From Nemopilema nomurai (lineage: Eukaryota > Cnidaria > Scyphozoa > Rhizostomeae > Rhizostomatidae), in NCBI GenBank assembly GCA_003864495.1, contig ML133438.1, positions 434,001 through 498,000 on the forward strand: DNA of 64,000 nt, in the 5' to 3' direction. The position numbers were made by a program, and so were the translations under genes. Of this stretch, positions 50,801 to 58,553 are shown piece by piece. The notes under the pieces are model-generated. The model was not told where the DNA came from, searched no databases, and was given only the letters and a program-made list of their open reading frames with translations. Position 1 is the first letter of the stretch, and the number at the start of each line of letters is the position of its first letter.

Positions 50801-53800
50801 AATAACAAACAGTTGTCCGAAGTCAAGGCATTATATATGTCTGATTTGTTTATTCAAAATAGAGGCCAATTTTTAATTATTGTACGTTTTTACTTTAGGA
50901 ATATTTGCTTTCCTATGTTGATGTGCTATCTGGATTCAAAGTCAATCAGGTGAGATTCAATTATATACTTATTATTCTCTGCCTAGAGATACCTACAACA
51001 AGCGAATCATAATTAAATGTTGACTTATTGTTGTCATTTTCAAAATTGTTGGTTCTATTTATGTCTTCATGAATTTTTTTGCAGATTTTTCTACCAGTCG
51101 ACCTGTTTCTTCAAGACAACCAAAGGACCTATATCAACTACAGTCTTAGGTGAATGTTTCTCAGTTTTTTACGTAAAGCATTCAGACATTGATACACATC
51201 TGATGTCTTGCTTTTTACACGTTCAGTCAAAGATCTACATTTTTATCTTGGATCTTTCCTGTCACCGATAATATCTTCGTATAATATACGATGTCTTTCT
51301 CCTTATTTTGCGCCTTTTAAAAAGCCTCTTGAAGTTTGCTTAATTTCTAATTTTATTCATGTTTTCTATGTTTCAGTGATTTACTTCAACTTCACAGTTT
51401 TTGTCAAGATCGTTTTATAGAGCTCATCCCCTCGTTAAGGTATGAAAAGTATTTAGAATAGCTAATAATCCTCCATCACCATTTGCACTTATTTTGTATG
51501 CATTGATTATCAACTCTTTTTTGGCTACGACATGTTTCGTATGAGATGATCCATGAAGTGACAATCTATAACCTTTGTAACTTTACATAAATAGAAGAAT
51601 ATCATTTATAACCTAATTGTTCGAAATTCTGATGTTCAGTGCATGATTCTGTTAAGGTTTTTAGTAATAAGAGGTTCTTTCCTTTCAGATGCTCTGATGT
51701 TTTGGACCCAGTCACTGGCATATCTTATTCAACCATAAAGTCAGAAATATTGCCTCTCTTTCCGACTGCAAGGTCTGCTTTCCTTTTCAAGATTCTGTAC
51801 TTGTTAAAAAGTTTTGATATTGTTTTATGGGCGTTGAGGTCTAAAATGATGGCCCTTTACTGTAAATAGCTGTAGGTACTGAGATTTTAATGCTCATGAC
51901 TCCAGGGTCTATATTTGTTCCCATGTAAGTCATGGTGGAGTTTATGTTTCGGCATTGGGTGGATTAATTTTCTTTGACTCTTATAGACTTATACCAGTGA
52001 ATGTCATTAATAGCTTCTGAGATAAGAATTTATCTTGTAATATAATGTTTATCTGCCAAATGAAGCAGTACAGTTGCTCGTGTCGATGTTTTTTGTTGTT
52101 GCAAATGTGCAGTATTCATTGTTGCAAAGCATATTTGATCACTTTTCTTCTATGGTAACTTTTTTATTTGCAATGTGATTACTTTGCAGGTTTTTCAGCA
52201 TAAGCATGGATGACCTTGAAAGCTCATCAAAGGGAGGCCAGGGCGTGGTAAAAAATATTCCTAATTTTACGCAGGTTTTTAATTTAGAGCAAAATATCCA
52301 TTGACAACCCCAAAAATGCCGGTTTTGGAAGGACTGTCTATTACGTATTTGATTTTCAGAAAAAGGAAAGCTTTCTTTAATAAGTTGTAGTTTCTTTGCC
52401 TGTATTCAAAGACCAAGGTTTCAATGCATACGCTTAATGTTACATTTTTATCCAGACTACATAAACACAGCTTATTTCATGGGTGGTCCATTTGCCTGAT
52501 ACTTTTGATCACCTATTACCTTCTTATGCCCAGCCTTTGTCAGTATTTGGTCATTTTCTCATTGACACGTTACCAGGTGCAAATGCTTTTCTGTAGCTTT
52601 CAGGCATAACAGACAACGACATGGTCAGGCAAGTCGAAGAGCTGCACGAGTTTTGCGTTAGCAACGGGCTGACTCTCCTGCTCGATTCCGAAATCATTTT
52701 GCAACAGCCGATCAGACTGATGGACATCAGCCACAACTTGATTTGCCTTAATATGCTTCGAGTGAGTCGACGTATTTTCCACGCTATTCAATATTCGTAT
52801 CGTTTGTCTTGTTAAATCAAATCTAATCAAATGAAATAAATTGGCCAAAACTATTTGCACTTTCACGCCCTGGGCGGATATGACGTCTTTTGGTTGTGTA
52901 TTTAACGCTGCTGGCTTTATCATATATTATAATGTATTTTGCAAAACTTAGGCATGTTGATTATGTTGGTTTCTGTGAACCGAGATTTTTGTGGGCGGTT
53001 GTAGAACTTGGGTGCTCTAAAGATAATAAGGATCTATTTAAATTACCACGGTAGAAGCAATCATTCTTGCTAAGTCAAAGGCTTAATGGTTTCTAGTTTA
53101 GTAACAAGGTTTTTTGTTCTTTAAGGATAAAAGAATGAGTTATTGCAATTCTTTTTGAAATGGGCTTTAATTTAGCATATTTTCGTCGGTGTTTTACTAG
53201 AACTTTATCGTAAAATCGTATAATATCTTAGGAAGACAAGAAAGAAATGACAACGGAATACCTTTCTGATCTTGGGTATGTGACCATTTTGTACTCCGTC
53301 TTGTGTCGCGATGTTCATCTATTGGAAGTCATTGAAATCGGATGATTTCTTAGACTTGCATAGAGGACGTCAACCAAATTTCTAAGTATTTTGGCATCGG
53401 GTCGCTAAGGCTCTTTTTCGCTTGCCGCGTTTTGGTATTTCTCATTAATATTATCTTCTCGCTTCGTTTCTCATGTTTCCTGCAGTCTTTATCTTACTAA
53501 TGTTCTACATCGTATAGAGGAAATTTTTCTTGGTTACCGATTCTTCTTCCATCTATTTTCTTTGCAGCAAATAACTATTTTGTCAGGTTGTTCTGCTCTC
53601 TTAACAATTCGGACTGCTTTTTGCCTCTAGTCAATTTTGTTCATCCATTTTTCAGTGTTGCTAAAATATCCTTTGGTTGTTGAATGTTTTTCTCATAAGC
53701 TTGCTACGCTACCGTTTTAAAGACTTTGTTCTTCTTTAGCATTGTCAATCTCTCCTTAATTACAGTTATACTCGCCAAACCCTTTTCATTTCTATTTCCA

Positions 53801-56297
53801 TACTGGTAATTCAACAATCTTTATTTACAGTGTCGCACATATAATAGCTCCATCGTATGAAGACAGTAGAACGTGAGATCTACACACACATTTTTTAAAC
53901 TGATATCATGCTTTGATTCTTTCGACTTGTGTTTATGCTTATTGCTTAACCAGATTCAATTTTTAGTACATTGTAACCAATTTATCACTTTTTTCAATGA
54001 TAGCAAAAATATTTTGATAGAGAACATAGTTGTTGCTTTTTGGGAAATATTTTCTAATGGCAAGCAGTATTATATAGTTTTATAGTGCTTCTTCTACAAA
54101 ATCGTCAATTTATTTGGCACTCATTGAAGGAACCACAAAATTGCTCGAATACCGGCACTTATCAGAGAATGGTAGTGCCAGGAAACGTAGGCTGAAGCTA
54201 TTTGATTTTGAAAGATATTATCTGTTTCTTGCCAGACTTTTATGATATTTATGATAAGCAACATTCTTCTATAACGCCTCTCGGAGTGGCTTTGCAGTTA
54301 CTTTGATGTTCCATTTGCTTATCAATTAATAATTTTCTCTTAGAATAATCAACGATGTTCGGCTGAGTTTGAAGTGTTTTGAAAATAACCAGCGTGCGGG
54401 AAGGCAGGCCGGCTCTCTAGGGATTCTTATCCGGTCGCCTTTGAAATCCAAGAGCCTGTGCTGCTGGACCCTGGACTTTGTCCCTCTCGCTGTAGGCTCT
54501 GCAATGTCATGGCGATCGTCTCCTGCAATGGTGAGGCTCTTCTTACTGCCAGTTCTCCTTGCCATTACGTGGAAATATTGGAGCACACTTTTCGTCCTTC
54601 CTTTTATTTACTGTTATTGCGTGCATCTGATTGTAAGTGATATCCTTTTTCGATTGTTTAGAAAGGCCTGCATAGAAGAACTTCTGGTAATATCCAGATA
54701 ATCATCATCCTATCTGAAACGTTACAAAATAATTATAGATTGGATACCTTGAAATTTTCAGAATTAGAGGCTTAATGCCTGTGTAAAAATCTCAACACAT
54801 AAGCCAGAAAGTTTGTAACTACTTTTAGACAAATTATGCAGATAATTAACTTTTTTGGCAGCATCTAAAAAACATTACCTTTTTCTGAGAAAGGTTTGTA
54901 ATTTAAAGCTTCATTTTCTCTAATTGCAGGTTTTAGATGAAGATCTGCTAAGAGGGATCATCAACAGACATATATATGAGGATGACAGTGATGTTGTAGG
55001 GAACTTGATTTTGACTTTGTCCAGTATAGAGCAAATCTCTTTGCTTTGTAAGAAGAGCAGTTCGAATTCTACAATAAACACCGAAGTGGACCAGTTTGGG
55101 CAGTTAAAAAGACTTTTGAATGCAACAGATGACCTCAGTGCAAGCTCATTGTCATTTGAAAATCTCAAGGTACCCCACTTATTATTACCTTCCATTTAGT
55201 TTCTATAAGTAGTTACAAATTTACGTTTCAATATGCAAGTTCATTGTCATTTGAAATCTCAAGGCACACTATTTTCTTATTGCCTTACCATTTAATTCCT
55301 ATAGGTAGTTTAAAATTTGCGTTTCAACGTGCATTGGTCAATCCCTTATAAATCTTCTTTAGATATCTGCAATTTCGTTGAAACAACTGGAAACACAGTT
55401 AGGCAAATGCAAGATTAAAGGCCGATTTAAAGAATTGCTAATGTCAGAATTGAATTCAACATTGAAGATCATGGCATTTATTTGCAAGTAAGTTGCATTT
55501 TGTCCAATGCTAACTTTATAGTCTTATTCTTTAAAGAATGCGAGAGCTTTAAAGAACGATTTATTGAATTGAAAATTTCTGTCTTCATTGCATATTGTTT
55601 TTATTTCCTGTAAACAAAGGATCCGTCAGTACCATGACATTGATGTGCATGAGCAGTTTGTAGAATGCCAGCTGGAGCGTCTTTGCTACGCGTCCTAAGG
55701 TTTTTTCTCCATTTCTGCACAGGTTTGGTTTGGCTTTACAAAAGCCTAGCACTAATACCGCTTCAGCAACTGTACTTCATCTCTCTCAAATACAAAGGAG
55801 CGACTTATCAAACAAGTAAGCTGGAATGAGAATGCCTTTTTCGCATTTGCCTTTTTAGGGGCGAGAATTAATCATTGCTGAAAGTTTTTACCTTGACGAA
55901 CTGTTTTTATTGTACGTATGTTTTCTTGATTTCTTCAACTTTTCAATCGGATATTTGCAATAGCTCTTCATATGTCTACCGTTGGACATTGTGAAGTCTT
56001 ATTGTATGAAGTCTTGATACATGAAGTGTTGATATGTTTCCCAATATAGGCAGAATAGATGCAATGTCTACAGATTTTGTTACCAATCAGCTGATTTCCG
56101 CATCGTTAGCCAAGACTTTTGCCTTTTTCAGATTGATGAATCTACTGGAACATTACGAGGCGTTCTCCAGCACATACTACAAAGAGACCCCGAACGGTCT
56201 TAAGGCAGTAGAGCTTCTAAGAAAACTCATTAAGAGGCTATACCCAGACGGAGACTTGTCTTTTCTTGGCTCAATAGTACGTACGTTCACTGTCTAA
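44203..56297 (+). CDS. Ankyrin repeat - GH20 (beta-hexosaminidase-like) fusion protein, 24 exons
   Basis: Exons: 44203-44371, 45249-45409, 46078-46232, 46775-46905, 47348-47483, 47737-47858, 48624-48959, 49313-49405, 49764-49867, 50183-50284, 50491-50562, 50899-50949, 51085-51149, 51377-51439, 51689-51772, 52190-52247, 52597-52761, 53232-53275, 53831-53872, 54344-54530, 54930-55169, 55363-55487, 55723-55815, 56132-56297. All junctions keep frame; about 987 residues. Ankyrin repeats occupy about residues 30-290, a low-complexity linker 292-350, a GH20 N-domain (with LWPPPQ at 370-375) to about 500, a GH20-like barrel 504-780 and a helical C-terminal part. There is no signal peptide (starts MADNMSKAKRK), so a cytosolic or nuclear protein is expected, unlike lysosomal hexosaminidases. 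FSISMDDL at 617-624 stands where active GH20 enzymes have FHIGGDEV. The end is least certain: reading through 56276 gives a stop at 56297, but 56277 also looks like a donor (gtacgt). Confidence 0.82.
48624..52761 (+). CDS. GH20 N-domain and first half of the barrel (exons 7-17)
   Basis: Exon 7 starts with a Ser/Thr/Pro linker and ends with the GH20 N-domain opening: LQLWPPPQ, then a beta-strand after YKGTF. EEYKLHIS, VKIIASGMKSLFYAFNTFIQ and LPLLQISDAPESRIRAVQLD match, in order, the family pattern in which the N-domain ends in 'EgY.L.i... i.A....G.fyglqTl.Q' and the barrel opens with 'I.D.P.f..RG..lD..R'. Next come VDVLSGFKVNQIFLPV ('A..K.N.l.lhl'), SLSDLLQLHSFCQDRFIELIPSL ('D+..l..yc..r.ielvP') and LPLFPTARFFSISMDDL. 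RGV is RAV here, the basic residue of 'R..R' is partly kept (DFRERDLP), and the GGDE signature is changed to SMDD. Pattern matching was by eye from knowledge of the family. Confidence 0.72.
53232..56297 (+). CDS. Rest of the barrel and helical C-terminal part of the ankyrin-GH20 protein (exons 18-24)
   Basis: Exons 18-20 encode LSDLGVAHIIAPSYEDSR and a Trp-containing segment with SLCCWTLDFVPLAVGSAMSW, where family members place pocket tryptophans near the end of the barrel. Exons 21-24 encode about 200 helical residues (LLRGIINRHIYEDDSD, LKRLLNATDD, KISAISLKQLETQLG, FKELLMSELNSTL, LMNLLEHYEAFSSTYY, LKAVELLRKLIKRLYPDG), with no sign of transmembrane segments. The acceptor at 56130-56131 (cttttgcctttttcag) is required by phase. 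The other open frame that begins further upstream, near 56050, is not compatible with the donor at 55816. Confidence 0.7.
55139..55329. repeat. Tandem duplication of about 95 bp across the donor of ankyrin-GH20 exon 21
   Basis: Copy 1 (55139-55233) covers the last 31 coding bases of exon 21, its donor and the start of the intron. Copy 2 (55234-55329) repeats it at roughly 80 percent by eye: TGCAAGTTCATTGTCATTTG against TGCAAGCTCATTGTCATTTG, then matching intron stretches ending GTTTCAA. In copy 2 the donor CAAGGTACC has become CAAGGCACA and one A of the coding run is deleted, so only copy 1 can splice as a normal exon end. Confidence 0.8.
55620..55698 (+). CDS. Possible alternative terminal exon inside intron 22 of the ankyrin-GH20 gene
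   Basis: Between exons 22 and 23 there is a protein-like frame: after an acceptor (ttatttcctgtaaacaaag) the phase-2 join to exon 22 reads K, then IRQYHDIDVHEQFVECQLER, then LCYAS and TAA at 55696. If used, the protein would stop at about 927 residues and lose the last helical segment. It may be a real alternative last exon or a former coding exon that has gained a stop; the acceptor is AAG rather than CAG. Confidence 0.4.
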
Positions 56298-56894
56298 TAC
56301 GTATTTTCGATGAAATTAGGTAATTTGTAAATAGAAACAAAGCACGAACACTCAGCATATGTGCGTCATAACAACTCTTTTCATAGGGGAAAGTATTTAT
56401 TGAATTCTTTTGATTATATGTCATTTTTTAAAAGTCAAAGTTTCATTGAAAAAGCTGTAGTCGATATTGTTTGAATAATGTCCATTTTGTATCCCAATGA
56501 AGCGAAATATTTTTATGGCACTTAATCGATTTACAATGGGTAGTTTTTAAGTTCGATCCTCCAAGCCTGAGATCATGCCATATAAAGTTGTTTGCTTTTG
56601 CGATCTATACGAATGATTTCCTTGGTGTTTGCGCATGCCTGTCGGTACAGATACAAAGATGATTATTATCAAATCAGTCTGAGGTATTAGATTAATGTCA
56701 TGAAAGCCTTCCAAAACGTATTGTACAGCTTCTTTCGGTCCACATATGTAAACAGTTTGAGAATTTTTGAAGTATTTGCATTATTAATGCAACGCGTATT
56801 CATCTATCGGTATTGGCAGTAAATATTTGGTTCAAGAGAAAATTTAACTCTGTTAGTCATGCAAAACATATGAATAGCAAATTAGTAAAGGTAC
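56298..56894. other. Convergent 3' region of two genes
   Basis: Only 597 bases separate the stop of the ankyrin-GH20 gene from the stop of the minus-strand gene. The nearest canonical plus-strand AATAAA (56920-56925) is inside the last exon of the minus-strand gene, and the nearest minus-strand AATAAA (56401-56396) is 0.5 kb past its stop, so the two 3' UTRs may overlap in antisense. Alternative short last exons for the plus-strand gene (acceptors at 56650, 56728, 56755) cannot be excluded. Confidence 0.45.
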
Positions 56895-58361
56895 TTAAAG
56901 GAATATTTGCTCTCCAGAAAATAAATCTAGTGTCTTTATTTGACTCTTCTCTTCCGTATCTGTTTGTTTTGCATATTCGGTTTGCTTCATCGCAAATATT
57001 CTTGTCGCTCTCTTCTTGCCTTCAACAGCATTTTGTTTCAGCCATTTTGAAACTGGCGTAAAGGCGGGAGTCGTTCCACGTGGTGTTGCGTCACCAAGCT
57101 GACTTCCAGGGGTAGCACACTCCACCTGATAACTTTCTGGTACTAACTGTTCTGCAATATGATTTATCAACAAGTGAAGATTTGATGCATTTGTGTCTGT
57201 GCATAGTATTAGGCCAGGGTAACATTAGGCTCAAATCTTAACTGGCAAAGAGCTTGGCTAAATCACGTCGTTGCTCTCGCAGCTAAGCCAATCTCTTTAG
57301 GTATAAGTTGCAGAGAAAAGGCAGTTTCCAACTGTTAAGATCGACCAGGAACTGTATCAGTTCGAGATAGGCCATGTTAATGACACCTCATCTTCAGCTG
57401 GAGGGATTCTGATGGAGCTATCCAATATGGTGCCGCAATTTTAATCCTTTTAATGCCCTCTGTATGTATTCTTAGTACCCATGAATGTATCAAAACGCAC
57501 GAGTCATACATTTTAAAAAGTGTTTGCAGCTTACCCATGGCCGGACTACCAACAGCGTTTGGTCTTCTTGGAGTGACCGAGGGAACTTGATATGGCCCTG
57601 CATGGCTTGCGTCCAATCGAGGGGTGACTGGAGAACTGAAGTACGGAAAGCTCCTCACCGATCTCTGTACACAAACTAGGAAACGACAAACGTTCAATAA
57701 TCAATTGAGTATCGTGCTTCAAATGGGATGTTCATGTTTGCTTTAATCCATCATACATCCAGTAAGATTGCCAAAATATCTTCAAATTTTCTCACTTCAA
57801 AAACGAAAGATTTCCGACTTCAGACTACGTTACTCAATTTCCTTTACTCGGGCACCAATGCATTGTATTTAAACTTTATAACAAAGTCTATGTAGGGTAA
57901 ACACGCGAAAATACTTATTGGTGTTGTACAATTTCCGAAGTTGATTGTAAATGTTGACTCCGAGATGAAAGTGGGAGACTCTGCTCACCCTTTGGTCCTA
58001 AATGTGCACTCTTTGGGGTATTAGCATCCTCAACATCTGGAACCTTGTGGACGGGGGTACAGTTCTGTCTTCCTTGAAAGTATGGAGAACATGGAACACA
58101 GTGGAGGTCTGAGAAGTCTTGAAGCAATGACGACATTCTGCCTAGAAGATATCTTTCGAGAAAGAGATCTTAAATGAGTTAAGTTATTATCGAAGTTGTT
58201 AAATATGACGCCATTTTTTAAACAGATGGATGTATGATGAAATCTAATCCTTGGTATGATTAAAGTTCCGAAGAAGTATACAGTGACAGAACAGCGTTTA
58301 TTCTCTTACCTTTTATTGTGTTTTGGCTTCTATTTCCGTATCCAGTATTCCTAGAAACCAT
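56895..58361 (-). CDS. Small S/T-P-rich protein of unknown function, 4 exons
   Basis: Minus-strand exons in order: 58361-58310, 58141-57989, 57675-57535, 57151-56895; 603 nt, 200 residues. An in-frame TAA lies upstream of the ATG (MVSRNTGYGNRSQN). All three introns are phase 1 with good donors (AAAAG|gtaaga, AAAGG|gtgagc, CATGG|gtaagc). The protein is disordered in its first two thirds and has eleven Ser/Thr-Pro sites in 200 residues, several with a basic residue three or four positions on (CTPVHK, VTPRR, TPVSK), the preference of cyclin-dependent kinases. The C-terminal third (VSKWLKQNAVEGKKRATRIF and following) looks helical and basic. I do not recognise the family. It shares a bidirectional promoter with the gene starting at 58554 and converges on the ankyrin-GH20 gene. 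Confidence 0.75.
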
Positions 58362-58553
58362 TCCACTTAATTAAGGAAAATGAACCGCTTTGAGTGGTGT
58401 TTAGTTCATTTCAAAATCAATGGCTTTCAACAGTTGGATACAATTTTGGCAATTATCACGACGTAAACAACTGTCTGGTCACGCAATTTTTGGCGGGAAA
58501 AGCTCGGCCCAGTCCCTTGCTCAAAATCGTTGAAAATTTTGTTGTGACTGGTG
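58362..58553. promoter_or_regulatory. Bidirectional promoter with E2F site and CHR-like element
   Basis: Only 192 bases separate the two divergent start codons. The interval holds TTTGGCGGGAAA at 58489-58500, a perfect match to the classic E2F site, 53 bases before the plus-strand ATG. It also holds TTCAAA at 58410-58415, which reads TTTGAA (the CHR core used by DREAM/MuvB complexes) toward the minus-strand gene. No TATA box is evident. E2F plus CHR in a short shared promoter is the usual layout of S/G2/M genes in animals; here it is a prediction from sequence. Confidence 0.6.
58489..58500 (+). promoter_or_regulatory. E2F-type binding site
   Basis: The sequence TTTGGCGGGAAA is an exact match to the E2F consensus (TTTSSCGSGAAA-like). 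It sits within the shared promoter and sequence around it is otherwise AT-rich, so the GC core stands out. Confidence 0.6.

Noticed and set aside
56034..56131. Upstream part of the frame that contains the last ankyrin-GH20 exon (GRIDAMSTDF...)
   Set aside because: No acceptor in this part fits the phase-2 donor at 55815; the strong acceptor at 56130-56131 does, so this part is treated as intron.
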